Shown here: positions 30,287-40,337 of the stretch, piece after piece | Numbering within the stretch: the stretch's first letter is position 1 | How the letters are laid out: every line of letters starts with the position of its first letter | Translations under genes and position numbers: made by a program | DNA from: an uncultured Verrucomicrobiae bacterium | GTDB taxonomy: Bacteria > Verrucomicrobiota > Verrucomicrobiia > Limisphaerales > UBA1100 | Direction: 5' to 3' | Length of the DNA stretch: 64,000 nt | Assembly: GCA_937775205.1 (NCBI GenBank) | Contig: CALKBX010000005.1 | Coordinates: forward strand, 333,087 to 397,086 | The notes under the pieces: generated by a model | Databases searched by the model: none | Told to the model about the DNA's origin: nothing | The model's input: the letters and a program-made list of their open reading frames with translations, nothing else

Positions 30287-31984
30287 TTGAACAAAAAACT
30301 GGCCATTGGCATTGCGAGCGTCCTGCTTTGTGGGGCGGGGTTTGCGGTGTATGTGCTCACGAAAAGTGATGCGCGGGGCTTGCCCAGATTGATTGCTGAA
30401 AGGGATGTGACCACCTCTCTGCCAGTGCGCAATCTGGAGTTTGCCAAGCAGCACAAGCTGGTGCGACTGGAGCAATCCACGCTCGCCGGGATTGTGCGCG
30501 ATTCGGATTCGATGATGCTTCGATTGTTCCAAGGCGAAACGCTGGAACTGCAAATTACAAGCCGCCAGAAAATTAATGAAACTACCGCTATCGCTTACGG
30601 CAAAGTGAAGGGTATGCCGGCAAGCAACGTGACGTTGTCGGTGGTGGAAGATTCTATGGTCGGCTCTATCTTTATGGGCGATGGCCGTACTTTCCGCATC
30701 GATCCGGTGGGGGATGGTGTTCATAAATTAGTGGAGGTAAATGAGAATACCGGCGAAGTGTGCGAGCAACCCCAAGGAGCAGCCGGGGAATTTATCGCCC
30801 CCAACGGTGAGAAAATTCGAGTGATGTATCAACGGATTAGCACATTAGGCTACGGCGGAAGCAACATTCCCTCGCCGAACAGTCTGGCTCCCGGCCAACA
30901 AGGTTCATCCGCCAATGGAGGATACAGCGTCGCCCGAAAAGTACGCATCAGTATGCGTTGGCCTGTCGGATACACTCCGACACCAACCACAACCGGCGGC
31001 ACGACAACAACCGGCGGCACGACAACCGGCGGCTCGACAACCGGTGGCTCGACAACCGGTGGCTCGACAACCGGTGGCTCGACAACCGGTGGCTCGACAA
31101 CCGGTGGCTCGACAACCGGCGGCTCGACAACCGGCGGCTCGACAACCGGCGGCTCGACAACCGGCGGCTCGACAACCGGCGGTGCAACAACCGGCGGTGC
31201 AACAACCGGCGGCTCGACAACCGGCGGTGCAACAACCGGCGGTGCAACAACCGGCGGTGCAACAACCGGCGGTGCAACAACCGGCGGTGCAACAACCGGC
31301 GGTGGCTCCTCATCAACCACTTTGGATATTTTGGTTTTGTACACAGACCCTGCTGCACAAGAATCTGGGAGTGAAACCGCAATCAAAGCTCTGGCTGGCT
31401 CGGCGGTTGGCAATGTGAACACCGCTCTCACGAACAGCGGTGTAACCCAGCGCGCCAAGCTAGTGGCTACGGAAAATTTCTCTTACACCTCCAGCGGCGA
31501 CCTTAGCGCGGATTTAACCAAGATCGCCAGTGATTCTCAGGTGGAGACCTGGCGGAATCAATACAAGGCCGATTTGGTTTGTCTGTTGGTCAAGAGCAAC
31601 TCCGGCTCTACCATGGGGATTGGTCATTTAGGCAGTGCGAACGGTAATTCGGGGGCCGCCTACAGCGTGTGCAAAGTGATGGCCGTCGGCAGCCCCATCC
31701 GCTCATTCGCCCATGAGATCGGCCATAACCTTGGCTGCGGGCATGCGGCAGATCAAGGCGGTTCCAGCGGAGCATTCAGTTATTCATTCGGCTGGCGGTT
31801 CAAGGGAACGGACGACAAGAATTACCGCACTTTATTGAGCTACCAAAAAGAACCAACCGAGCCTCGCATTCCTTACTATTCAGCTCCTTCGGTTTCCTAT
31901 CAGGGCACGGCCACCGGCACCGCGACGGCGGACAATGCGAAGACTATTTCGGCCGTCATTGTGAAGGCCATTGCATACAAGTAG
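30287..31984 (+). CDS. Metzincin-type metallopeptidase with TTGG(S/A) linker
   Basis: A TTG at 30287 gives [24 protein letters not shown], a clean signal/anchor; an in-frame TTG at 30242 would add 15 residues. Length about 565. Order: signal, prodomain-like region to about residue 210, a Thr/Gly-rich linker of about 21 TTGG(S/A/T) units, then a reprolysin-like catalytic domain starting [13 protein letters not shown]. The zinc site is complete: [11 protein letters not shown] (first His at about residue 476). The Met-turn position reads RTLLSYQ, with Leu where metzincins have Met. The end [18 protein letters not shown] is typical of bacterial M12-like peptidases. Predicted secreted protease. 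Confidence 0.85.
   Translation: MNKKLAIGIASVLLCGAGFAVYVLTKSDARGLPRLIAERDVTTSLPVRNLEFAKQHKLVRLEQSTLAGIVRDSDSMMLRLFQGETLELQITSRQKINETTAIAYGKVKGMPASNVTLSVVEDSMVGSIFMGDGRTFRIDPVGDGVHKLVEVNENTGEVCEQPQGAAGEFIAPNGEKIRVMYQRISTLGYGGSNIPSPNSLAPGQQGSSANGGYSVARKVRISMRWPVGYTPTPTTTGGTTTTGGTTTGGSTTGGSTTGGSTTGGSTTGGSTTGGSTTGGSTTGGSTTGGSTTGGSTTGGATTGGATTGGSTTGGATTGGATTGGATTGGATTGGATTGGGSSSTTLDILVLYTDPAAQESGSETAIKALAGSAVGNVNTALTNSGVTQRAKLVATENFSYTSSGDLSADLTKIASDSQVETWRNQYKADLVCLLVKSNSGSTMGIGHLGSANGNSGAAYSVCKVMAVGSPIRSFAHEIGHNLGCGHAADQGGSSGAFSYSFGWRFKGTDDKNYRTLLSYQKEPTEPRIPYYSAPSVSYQGTATGTATADNAKTISAVIVKAIAYK
31021..31305 (+). repeat. 15-bp coding minisatellite ([10 protein letters not shown])
   Basis: Nineteen consecutive 15-bp units of the form ACAACCGGYGGYNCG lie inside the protease gene, preceded by two 18-bp variants. 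Units fall into blocks: CCGGTGGCTCG first, CCGGCGGCTCG next, CCGGCGGTGCA last, as expected from local duplication by replication slippage. All are multiples of three, so length changes keep the frame. It encodes a flexible Thr/Gly linker between prodomain and catalytic domain. Confidence 0.95.
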
Positions 31985-31986
31985 TT

Positions 31987-34900
31987 TCATCCGGCCACCG
32001 GCTTGCGCAGGGCGGCGCGGGCCAGCTTCACGAATCCGTATAGCACTGCCAGCGTGAGGAGGAGTGCGCCCAGTGCCAACAGCCAATCGGGGTCCTCGGT
32101 GTTCACCGCTTCAAACTCAATGGTCATTGGCTCCCCGGGTTTCATTTGCAGGCTTTGGGTGAAGTGATGCACCGTGCCGTGAAGGGGCAGGGTGATGTGC
32201 AGCGGGGCTACGGTGCGCTCGGTGAGTTCCTGTGATTTCTGCAGCATCTCCACTTGCTCCAGCGCGGCCTCGGCGTTGTCGCCGGCGTGTTGGGCGCTGG
32301 ATTGCGATTGGCCGGTCGGCTTCTGGCTGGGCAGGTTGGCTTGTTGCGCAAAGCGGACGGAGTTGCGGTTGTTGTATTCAAACTGCGACTCGTTCAACTT
32401 CAGCGCCTGCAGCTGCCGAACTTGCCTTTCCAATTCTTTCAGTTTCTTCCGGTCAGAGTTTGGGTTGGCGGCGTCCTGTCGGCGGGCTTGGGCGTAGTAT
32501 TTGTTGGCGTCCTCCACGTTGCCGGCCTTGATGTTGTCGACCACATTTTTGAGTGAGCTGGAAAACAGTTTCGATTGTTCGTCTCGTTTCCCCTTTTCAT
32601 CTTTGCGGGCTTTGCTTTCGTAGGCCCGTTGATCCATTTCATCGTTGGGCATCGTGTGCATCATGGTGGTTTGTGGGCCAAGGTTGATTTGGGATTGATT
32701 TCTCCGTTGCGGATAGTTGTGTCGCTGCTCCTCTCGGCTCATCGAGCCTTCGAAGTCGGAGTACTTGTAATCACGCGGGAGGTGGAGCTGCCATTGGGCG
32801 TCCTGCAGGGGCACGTTGAGGCGGGGCGATTCGAGTTTTACCTGGCCGCTGCCATCGGGGAAGGGGGTGCTGCTTTCGTAGGTGAACTCGACGGTGAAGG
32901 CAGCGTTGTTTTCCGATTGCTCAAGCGGCAGCAGGTACGCGCCCTTTTGCGTGCGCGCGGCGCGGACGGCTTGGCCGGCGACGAAGGCGGACCACAGCCG
33001 GTCATCAGCGTGCGGCAGCTCGAGCGTGAAGGTTTGCCCGCCGTTATTTACTACTTGCAATCGCGCCTGTGTGAGCATGCGGCCGTCCTGCGTGAGCACG
33101 CTGGTGAAGCGCGCCGCGGTGATGGTAGTTTGCAGTACGGCGGCGGTTTCAAATTGGTTGACCCGCACGGCGAGCTGCCAGCCGGGGCGCAGGTATTGGT
33201 AGGTGAGCGCGGGCGGCGGATCCATTTGCGCGTGCTCGGGCAGGTTAGCTGCGTCCATTGGCGTGAGCGGATCCTTCACGGCGATGGCTTCCTCCACCTG
33301 CAACGGCGTGGTGTTGGCCACTTGCACCGTCACCCAGCCGGTTTCGCGTTCCACGGTGGGATCCACCGATTGCAGGCCGGCAGGCATTTGCGCGCCCTGC
33401 ACTTGCGGGCCGGTGAAGGTAAACCGGTTGGTTTGCGCGAGGCCCCAGTCTTTCCATTCCCAAGTGAAGGCGAGGTCATAAGTGCCCATCGTTTTATTTT
33501 GCAAACGCACGATCCAATCGGTTGCCACATCGGGGTCCACTTGGCGGCTGCGAATGTCTTTGCCGGTGAACTCTACATTTTTGAACTGTTCCGGAACCCG
33601 AATGCGGAACTCCTGCGTCGGCGCGTTCTTGATGGAATACCGAATCTCCGTGCGGCCTTCCAGATGCGTCTCGCTTACTTGCAAATGATTCACCAACTCC
33701 GCCGTGACCCAAACCGGCCGGCGCGCGGTGTTCACCGTGAGGCTCCAATCCAACTCAGGTTCGGGCATCGTGGAAATATGTTTGTACGCCAGCACATTGG
33801 CGCCCAGCGTGAAGGGCATGGCACCGAAAGCATGGCTGGGCGCGTTGGGTTGGCGGCTTGGCAACTCGGCGGCGGGGATTTCCGTTAACCCCCGCGACGT
33901 GCCGGCGGTGACTTCCAGCCCCGGCTCGCTGCCCACTGCCACGTAGCCGGTGATTTTCTGCATGCCAACCGTCCGCGTTCCGGTGGGATGCACGCCGGCC
34001 ACGGTTACCGTGCCGGCCAAAGGCAGTTGTTGCTGCAAATCCACGCGAACACCATACGCGCCCATCATGCGCTGGCTTAAGGTGATTTCCAATTGGCCAT
34101 TGGCGAGATTGGTGCTGGCGATATTCGCGCCGTGCACTTTTTCCACGCGATACCCTTCGGGCAACGCGAGCGAAAGATTAAACACCCCGGCTTTTTTGAT
34201 GGTGTAATTGATGTGGCTCGTGAGCCGTAGCGCGTTGGCACTCACATGGAAATGCTGGCGCACTTCCGCTTCGAGGCGCGGCTGAACGGCGGCCACTCGC
34301 GCGGCCAGCGTGAAGGTGTTGAGATAGCTAAACACGTGCACCGGCTTGGCGGCCTTCACCACGGCGGTGAAATCTTCGGCATTCTTTTTGGTGAGGTTAA
34401 CCGATTGGGCCACGGTGAGGCCGAGGTCATCACCCGCTTGCAGGGCGACCAATCCGTTTTCGCGTTTTACATCCAGCGCGTGTGGCACGGTGACGGCGGC
34501 GTCATTGGGTGGCGCGGCGAGCGGTTGCTCGAGTTCCAGCACGAGCTGCCAGTTTTTGGCGGCCGGCTTGGCGAGGGTTACCACCAGCACCGAGTCATCG
34601 CCGCCGTCGCCCATCACCCAGTTGCGGAGATCCGGCGCGGTGACGCGCATTAGTTTGTGGCCGGCAGCGACGGGTGGCAGTTGCACGCGCACACGGCGCA
34701 GTTCGCCTTGGGTCACTTGATAATCGAGCTGTGTTCGCGTGCGCACGAGGCCGCGTTGGTAAGTCACGTGGCTGGCGTTTTGCACAAACACCGTGGCGGC
34801 AATCTCGCGGGCTTTTTGCACGCGAGGTTTCCAGGTGAGTTGCAGCGAATCGTTGGCGCCGATGATGCCGGTGAGGGTGGTGGTTTTGTCGGCGGCATCG

Positions 34901-37900
34901 GTTTTGGCGGTCACGCCGGTGGGCAATTCCATTTCGGCGTCCGGTTCGTTGAGCGTGGCTTCCACGTGGCTGACCAGCGCGGGCGGGATGCCAAAGGCGA
35001 GCGCGCGTTGGGCGGCGTCGCCGGTGTGTTTGATGAGAAACTTCACCTTGGCCGTGGCTTGGCCGGCATTGGGCAATTTAATTTCCAGCGTCGGCCCGGC
35101 GCGTCGCAGCGTGGCGCCGGTTTGGGTGCAGCTGAAAGTGTCGATGGCGAGATGCTCGCGGAAAAGCGTGAACGCCTGCGCGTCCGCCCGTGCGTCCAGC
35201 GTGAACTCCGCCTCCACCACGGCCACCTTCGGATGGATCGTCACCGTGTAAGTGGCGGAAACCAAACTGACGGTGTTGGTCCCGGCGTTGGCACGTACGC
35301 CTTTGGCGTCCCACGTATCGAAGGAAAGCTGCCGCCCGTGATCCCAGCGCACTTCGCGGGCGATCTTGTCGTTGGCGTGCCATAGGCGCGCGAGGCCGTG
35401 CGGCTCGCCTTTGGCCCACGGCGTGGACGAGGCTTTTTTCCCGTTGGGATGCCACGTGATTTGGTTGCCGTGGAGCTTGCCAGTTTGATAAATCTGCTGG
35501 CCAGAGCGCGTGCCGTCGCGCCGCCAACTGGTTTGGGTTCCGTGCAGCTTGCCGCTGGCGTAGGGGCTGTGGGAGCGTTTGGAGCCGTTCTCGTGCCACA
35601 AGATTTCCACGCCGTGCAATTGGCCGTTTTGATAATGGCTCTCGATGCGTTTCTGTTGGTTGGCAAACAGGCCGGTGACGATGCCGTTGAAGGGCGCGTC
35701 CGCGTTCACTTCAAAGCGCGTGCCATTGCGGTCCTGCAACTGCGCTTCTGAAATGCGTTTGAGGCCGGTGGCTTTGGGCGTGAGCAAATCGATGAGCGTT
35801 TGGCGGATTTGTTCCGGCGTGAGCTTGGCGGCAGGCGCGTCGGGTTGCGCGCCGAGCGTGCCTTGCAGTCCAAGGAAAATCGCCAATGCCGCCGTGGCCG
35901 CGGCTCCACCTGTAGCGCTGCCGCTGCTGCTGTCATCGTCGTTGGAAACTTCTTTCGTCGGTTCCGTGGGCGCGGTTTGGCATGCTTGGCATGCGGGCCA
36001 GAAATACCAAGTCACCCACGCTAGCACCGCGAGCCCGAGTGTCCACATTGTGCAGGCAAAAAGTTGGTGGACGGATTGTTCGTGGAAACAAACCCAAATC
36101 ACCGCGCCGTAAGCCATCGCGATGCCGCCGGTGATGACGAGCGTGTGGCGATTTTCTGGCACGCGGAATTGCCGCCACAACACCCACAAACCGGTGAGCA
36201 GCGCGAGCAACTGAAACAGCCCGCGCCGCACTTTGCGTTGATCCGCATCCATCACTTGCGCCTCGATGACCATTGGCTCATCGCCAGATTTGCTCGAATG
36301 AATGGCTTTGGTGAAATTAAACACGCGGCCATTGGCGGGGATAGTTTGCCGCACGCCGCGAATGCCCTGCACCATCGGGGCGCGGGTGGAAGAATTGCTA
36401 GGCCCCCGACCGCCGGTAGTGCTGAAGCCGCCGGCAGTGCCGGCGCCGATCCCGTTGTTGCCGCCGGGCAAACCGCCGTCCATCCCGCCGCCGCCGCCCA
36501 TGCCGCCGCTGCCGGGTATTCCGGTGGTCGGGTCGACTCGTCCGCTCGGTTTTGAGGAATTCACCGACTGCGGTGCGGGGGGGCTAGGTGGGGATGATTT
36601 GGTTGAGGCATTTTCGGTGGGAGTTTCGTGTTTGCCTCCCTCGTCGCGTTCTCCCCCTTCGCTTTCGCTGCCGCGTTCACCGTGAGAGTGGGCTTCGTCA
36701 TCCCCGCCCCAGTTCTCGCTAGAGTCCTCATTCACAGAATAGTCGGCGGTTTGGAAAACCCTTGATGAACTCCGGGTCACCGTCGGCAACAGGATTGCGC
36801 CAATGACGAGCAGCGCGATCAACGCGCCCACGCCGATGAGCAGCGCCTTGCGGCCTTTGCGCATGGCGAGCTGTAACAGGCCGAAGGCGATGCCGAAAAA
36901 GACGAGCAGCCCCACCACGGAACCCCATTGAGTGCGGCGCAGCACGCGGTTAAAATCGCGCCACACGTTGACCCAGCGATAGGGCTCCGCGCGTTGGGGA
37001 ACCATGTTGCCGCCGAAATCGAACAGCTCGTGCGAGTTGGGGTCGAGGTAAACCTGCCAAGCATTGCCGGTGTGAGGGAGGTCCGGGCGCGGGGCTTCCA
37101 AGCGGAGATCCACCGGCGTGAGGCTTTCGAGCGCGCCGCGTTTGCGCACTTCGCCGGCGAGTTCCTCGGTGTACATAATTTCCACATAAAAGGCATGGTT
37201 GCGATTGAGGCGCGAGGGCAGTGGCACCAGCACTTTGCCATCGGCATCGGTGCGGGGCGTCACGGATACGCCGTCCACGCTGGTGTAAGTGAGCTTGGCA
37301 TCATCGGGCAGGGTGATGCCCATAAACTGACGGTTGGTGTTTTTCACTGTGTACGCGGCGAGCGTGATGAGCTGGCCGTCGGGGTTGATTTGCGTGCGAA
37401 GCAGCGAGCGGTCCGCCACCGCGTCGAGGCCTTCCTCGGTGGTGTGCTGTTGGATGATCACGGGCAGTCGCGCGGGTTCGGTATCATATTTATAGGCAAA
37501 CAGAATGGAACGGTTGACCACACCACGGTCGGCCTCGTCCAGCTCGGCGGCATCGATGAGGCGCAGGCGGGTGTCGGCGGGATTAGGCGTCAGCTCGATG
37601 TTCGATGCGCCGGTGAGCGCCAGCGTACCGGTGACGCGCTCGAGGCCTTGCGGCAGAGCCACACCCAGCGATTGGCTGCCGGTCCTGCTGTCGAACTGGT
37701 TGTCGTAGCTCACCACAAGAGTGTAACCGTTCCACGCTTTTTCTTGTAGAGTGAGCGTCCAATCCACCGTGGTGCCATCGGCGGCGGGAACCGGTTGGCG
37801 GGCGCGGATGTTCGCTCCGGCGAATTCCACATTTTTCCAATCATTCGTGCCGGGCAAGCGGACGGTGAAAGTTTGCACGCCTTGATTGACGATGCCGAAA

Positions 37901-39522
37901 CGAATGGTGGCGCTGCCGCGCAGGAGGCCGTCGCCAATGGTGGCGAGATTGAAAACCTCGGCGGTGACAATGGCTTTCAGGTGTTCGGCGGAAAAGGTAA
38001 CCGACCAATCCGGCTGCGTGGCGGCAAAGGCCAGCGCCTCGGCCGCCCCGGCGGCTACCTCGCGCGCGGCGCGCAAGATTCCGCCCGAGAGTCGCAAGCC
38101 CGCCGAGGCGCGCGCGGTGATGTGGGCGGTTTGGCGGTCGAGCGCGAAAGGCTCTTTCGCGCGCGCGGCGATATTGAGCGGCAGCAACGTGAAGTTGGCC
38201 TGCGATTTGTCGGCGGGTTTTTCCAACTCCACCGTGACGAGACGATTGCCCAGCACTCGGCTTTGAAACTGGAGCGTGATAAAGCCGGTGGCTGGGTCTA
38301 GCTTCCAATCGGTGAGCTCGGTGCTGGTGACATTGGCGACGGTGAATTTATCATCACCAGTGAGCACGGCGCCATTGCCGAGGGTGAGCGAATAAATACC
38401 GGCCTTGGCCACGTTGAGCGTGATGCGGTGATACACGCGCAGGCGGGTTTCGGAAAGGTGGGCGTCTACTGCGCTATGCGCACCCACGGCGGGCTCGATG
38501 CGCTGGGTGGTGACCGGCAGTGCGAAAGGCGCGCGCCCAAAGAACCGCCACGCGCCCACTTGGCCTGCGGTGGCATTGACTTTGCGGAGGCCGAGCACCG
38601 CGCCGGTTTCCACGGTCACATCCTCGGCGGTGAGCTGCACGTTACCGCTCTCCCGTTCCACGCCCAACGGCGCGGGCGGGGTGAGGCCGGCGGCGGCTTG
38701 GGCCAGCGGTTGCTCGGAGTGCAGCGTGAGCGCGTAAGTTTTCTCGACGGCTTGTACGAAATCAATGGTCAACGTGCCGCCATTCACGGCCCAGTTTTTA
38801 ATATTTTTTCCATCAACCTTTGTAATCGATTGGCCGTCGGGCAGGGCGACGGTGAGGTTGGTGGGTTTGCCTTGGAGGATGTCGTAGTTAAACTGCGTGG
38901 TGAATTTGGCGACAGTCGGGTTGAGATGAATGGTGGCGGCGGTTTGAGTGGTCAACAAAACGCGCCGCACTTGCTCGGTCACTTTGGTTTGCCAACGCAG
39001 CGACACTTTGCGGTCCGCGCCGAGCGCGCCCTGCACGGCGGCTTTGTTTCCCGTGCGCGGGAGGGGAGTGCCGGAGAGCAACTCGAGTTCTTGTCCGTTG
39101 CCGGCGACGGTGGCGGTGAGCGCGCCGATGGTGGCGGGTGGGCCGGTGAAAGTGATTTGCCGCCACGGATCTTTTTTGGTGATGCGTGGCAGGAGGTTGA
39201 GCGAGAGATTGTATTGGCCGGGCTTCTCGACGATGAGCTGGTAGCCATCGCGAATGCGCGCGAGGCGCAGGCCGTCGGGGAGTTTGGGATCGATCACGGC
39301 CAGCTCGCCCTGGAAAAGCGTGAGCGCGGTGGCGACGGTGTTGGTGCTCTCCACCTTGAGCGCGGCAGTGAAGTTGGCGGCATCGTCGGTGATCTGGCCG
39401 GTGTAGCGGATTTCGTGAACGACCACGGGCCCGGTTTTGGGAGGCGTGGGCGGCGCGGGCGCGGCAGTCAAAGTGTTGAGGGTGAAAAAGAGAACAGGGA
39501 TGAGTGCGATGAATGTTTTCAT
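31987..39522 (-). CDS. Giant (2511-residue) membrane protein with two related halves and MORN repeats
   Basis: Signal peptide (MKTFIALIPVLFFTLNTLTA), then a long beta-rich region (about 20-860), paired helices near 874-915, a Gly/Ser/Pro-rich low-complexity stretch (about 920-1060), further helices (about 1100-1170 and 1205), MORN/YwqK-like repeats (about 1270-1390; NGQLHGVEILWHENG, TGKLHGNQITWHPNG), a second beta-rich half (about 1400-2330) that repeats features of the first (for example FNYDILQGKPTNLTVALP versus LDYQVTQGELRRVRVQLP, and the -EQPLA- blocks), a charged helical stretch (2340-2450) and a terminal helix. It ends 2 nt from the protease gene (convergent) and faces the ECF sigma gene. 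No known family recognised beyond MORN; probably an envelope-spanning surface protein. Confidence 0.85.
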   Translation of the reverse strand: MKTFIALIPVLFFTLNTLTAAPAPPTPPKTGPVVVHEIRYTGQITDDAANFTAALKVESTNTVATALTLFQGELAVIDPKLPDGLRLARIRDGYQLIVEKPGQYNLSLNLLPRITKKDPWRQITFTGPPATIGALTATVAGNGQELELLSGTPLPRTGNKAAVQGALGADRKVSLRWQTKVTEQVRRVLLTTQTAATIHLNPTVAKFTTQFNYDILQGKPTNLTVALPDGQSITKVDGKNIKNWAVNGGTLTIDFVQAVEKTYALTLHSEQPLAQAAAGLTPPAPLGVERESGNVQLTAEDVTVETGAVLGLRKVNATAGQVGAWRFFGRAPFALPVTTQRIEPAVGAHSAVDAHLSETRLRVYHRITLNVAKAGIYSLTLGNGAVLTGDDKFTVANVTSTELTDWKLDPATGFITLQFQSRVLGNRLVTVELEKPADKSQANFTLLPLNIAARAKEPFALDRQTAHITARASAGLRLSGGILRAAREVAAGAAEALAFAATQPDWSVTFSAEHLKAIVTAEVFNLATIGDGLLRGSATIRFGIVNQGVQTFTVRLPGTNDWKNVEFAGANIRARQPVPAADGTTVDWTLTLQEKAWNGYTLVVSYDNQFDSRTGSQSLGVALPQGLERVTGTLALTGASNIELTPNPADTRLRLIDAAELDEADRGVVNRSILFAYKYDTEPARLPVIIQQHTTEEGLDAVADRSLLRTQINPDGQLITLAAYTVKNTNRQFMGITLPDDAKLTYTSVDGVSVTPRTDADGKVLVPLPSRLNRNHAFYVEIMYTEELAGEVRKRGALESLTPVDLRLEAPRPDLPHTGNAWQVYLDPNSHELFDFGGNMVPQRAEPYRWVNVWRDFNRVLRRTQWGSVVGLLVFFGIAFGLLQLAMRKGRKALLIGVGALIALLVIGAILLPTVTRSSSRVFQTADYSVNEDSSENWGGDDEAHSHGERGSESEGGERDEGGKHETPTENASTKSSPPSPPAPQSVNSSKPSGRVDPTTGIPGSGGMGGGGGMDGGLPGGNNGIGAGTAGGFSTTGGRGPSNSSTRAPMVQGIRGVRQTIPANGRVFNFTKAIHSSKSGDEPMVIEAQVMDADQRKVRRGLFQLLALLTGLWVLWRQFRVPENRHTLVITGGIAMAYGAVIWVCFHEQSVHQLFACTMWTLGLAVLAWVTWYFWPACQACQTAPTEPTKEVSNDDDSSSGSATGGAAATAALAIFLGLQGTLGAQPDAPAAKLTPEQIRQTLIDLLTPKATGLKRISEAQLQDRNGTRFEVNADAPFNGIVTGLFANQQKRIESHYQNGQLHGVEILWHENGSKRSHSPYASGKLHGTQTSWRRDGTRSGQQIYQTGKLHGNQITWHPNGKKASSTPWAKGEPHGLARLWHANDKIAREVRWDHGRQLSFDTWDAKGVRANAGTNTVSLVSATYTVTIHPKVAVVEAEFTLDARADAQAFTLFREHLAIDTFSCTQTGATLRRAGPTLEIKLPNAGQATAKVKFLIKHTGDAAQRALAFGIPPALVSHVEATLNEPDAEMELPTGVTAKTDAADKTTTLTGIIGANDSLQLTWKPRVQKAREIAATVFVQNASHVTYQRGLVRTRTQLDYQVTQGELRRVRVQLPPVAAGHKLMRVTAPDLRNWVMGDGGDDSVLVVTLAKPAAKNWQLVLELEQPLAAPPNDAAVTVPHALDVKRENGLVALQAGDDLGLTVAQSVNLTKKNAEDFTAVVKAAKPVHVFSYLNTFTLAARVAAVQPRLEAEVRQHFHVSANALRLTSHINYTIKKAGVFNLSLALPEGYRVEKVHGANIASTNLANGQLEITLSQRMMGAYGVRVDLQQQLPLAGTVTVAGVHPTGTRTVGMQKITGYVAVGSEPGLEVTAGTSRGLTEIPAAELPSRQPNAPSHAFGAMPFTLGANVLAYKHISTMPEPELDWSLTVNTARRPVWVTAELVNHLQVSETHLEGRTEIRYSIKNAPTQEFRIRVPEQFKNVEFTGKDIRSRQVDPDVATDWIVRLQNKTMGTYDLAFTWEWKDWGLAQTNRFTFTGPQVQGAQMPAGLQSVDPTVERETGWVTVQVANTTPLQVEEAIAVKDPLTPMDAANLPEHAQMDPPPALTYQYLRPGWQLAVRVNQFETAAVLQTTITAARFTSVLTQDGRMLTQARLQVVNNGGQTFTLELPHADDRLWSAFVAGQAVRAARTQKGAYLLPLEQSENNAAFTVEFTYESSTPFPDGSGQVKLESPRLNVPLQDAQWQLHLPRDYKYSDFEGSMSREEQRHNYPQRRNQSQINLGPQTTMMHTMPNDEMDQRAYESKARKDEKGKRDEQSKLFSSSLKNVVDNIKAGNVEDANKYYAQARRQDAANPNSDRKKLKELERQVRQLQALKLNESQFEYNNRNSVRFAQQANLPSQKPTGQSQSSAQHAGDNAEAALEQVEMLQKSQELTERTVAPLHITLPLHGTVHHFTQSLQMKPGEPMTIEFEAVNTEDPDWLLALGALLLTLAVLYGFVKLARAALRKPVAG

Positions 39523-39564
39523 GACTTTATGTTTCCAATGAATCCGGCCGAGGCTTGGTGGATT

Positions 39565-39575
39565 CTGTCATAACC
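39565..39575 (+). promoter_or_regulatory. Putative ECF promoter element upstream of sigma gene
   Basis: CTGTCATAACC, 57 nt before the first possible sigma start. TGTCATA is followed after 13 nt by GTCAG. A TGTCA-type -35 is known for some ECF groups, so autoregulation is plausible. The 10-mer is shared with 30148 and, inverted, 40339. Confidence 0.4.
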
Positions 39576-39620
39576 TTGCTTCGATGTCAGCGAAAAGCCA
39601 CTCGAACGGGCATGAACAAA

Positions 39621-39629
39621 CTATGACAG
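39621..39629 (-). promoter_or_regulatory. Putative ECF promoter element facing the giant gene
   Basis: On the minus strand this reads CTGTCATAG, with CGTTC 13 nt after TGTCATA, the same spacing as in the plus-strand element. It lies about 100 nt upstream of the 2511-residue protein's start and forms an inverted pair with 39565-39575. This arrangement would let one sigma factor drive both divergent genes. Confidence 0.4.
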
Positions 39630-39632
39630 TTA

Positions 39633-40337
39633 ATGGACGGGAGCAATGATCCGAATCCTCCCGTCAATACACACTGGCATGAATCTCGAAATCGCGCTAC
39701 GTTAACCGAAATGGATCTGGATGCCGAACGCGAGATGATCCAACGCTGTCGTGACGGAGAAAACGATGCGTGGGAAGAGCTCTTTGCCGAGCATTACGCG
39801 GCGGTGGGGCGTTTTGTGTTCCAACTCGCCTCGGACCTCTCGCGCGAGGATACCGATGAAGTTTGCCAGGAAGTCTTTCTTTCGGTTGTGAAAAATCTCA
39901 AAGGCTTCAGCGGGCGCAGCCGGTTACAGACGTGGCTCTTCCGCATTGCCGCCAACAAGAGCCGCGATTACCGCGCCAAACTCCACGCCGCCAAACGCGG
40001 GGGTGGCCAAGTGCCGTTGTCTCTGCAGGCGGAGGACGACGAAGGCAACCGCCTGCTCGATCCCGCCAGCCCATTGCCCTCGCCCGATGAGGAAATGACC
40101 CGCGACGAGAAATGGGAACTCGTCGGGCAAGGCCTCGAGGAGCTAGGCGGGCCGTGCCAGCAGATTTTGGAGCTCCGCTATTTTGGCGATTTGAACTACC
40201 GCGAAATCAGCTCAGAACTCGATTTAAACGAAAAAACCGTGAGTTCCCGGCTCAGTAAATGCCGGGATAAACTCGAAATCGTAATGCGCCGGCTATTTTC
40301 TAGGGAGAAAAGCGGATCAATCTCGTCTAAAAAGTAA
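39633..40337 (+). CDS. ECF RNA polymerase sigma factor
   Basis: 234 residues from ATG 39633; ATG 39711 (MDLDAEREMIQRCRDG) starts exactly where most ECF factors do and may be the true start (208 residues). Region 2 is clear (WEELFAEHYAAVGRFVFQLA, DEVCQEVFLSVVKNL, LQTWLFRIAANKSRDY), as is region 4 (QQILELRYFGDLNYREISSELDLNEKTVSSRLSKCRDKL). The anti-sigma gene that should follow lies 15 kb away, beyond the island. The last 230 nt of region 4 coding are repeated exactly at 55130-55359. The extreme C-terminus reads SGSISSKK, versus SGAIPSKK in the distal copy. Confidence 0.93.
   Translation: MDGSNDPNPPVNTHWHESRNRATLTEMDLDAEREMIQRCRDGENDAWEELFAEHYAAVGRFVFQLASDLSREDTDEVCQEVFLSVVKNLKGFSGRSRLQTWLFRIAANKSRDYRAKLHAAKRGGGQVPLSLQAEDDEGNRLLDPASPLPSPDEEMTRDEKWELVGQGLEELGGPCQQILELRYFGDLNYREISSELDLNEKTVSSRLSKCRDKLEIVMRRLFSREKSGSISSKK
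40086..40315 (+). repeat. Left 230-bp direct repeat (sigma gene 3' end)
   Basis: Identical base for base to 55130-55359, offset 15044. Similarity continues about 20 nt further with three mismatches (GGATCAATCTCG versus GGCGCAATCCCG). The copy starts inside the sigma coding sequence at GATGAGGAAATGACC and bounds the island on the left. Confidence 0.95.

Noticed and set aside
31021..31305. Regular short repeats that might suggest a CRISPR array
   Set aside because: Units are 15 bp, adjoining without spacers, and in frame with a protease gene; it is a coding minisatellite.
30850..31458. Long Pro/Val-rich frames opposite the protease repeats
   Set aside because: These are frames generated by the repeat on the other strand, without start signals or domains.
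32575..39573. Long plus-strand frames within the giant gene
   Set aside because: Antisense shadows of a 2511-residue gene; low-complexity Arg/Gly/His composition and no motifs.
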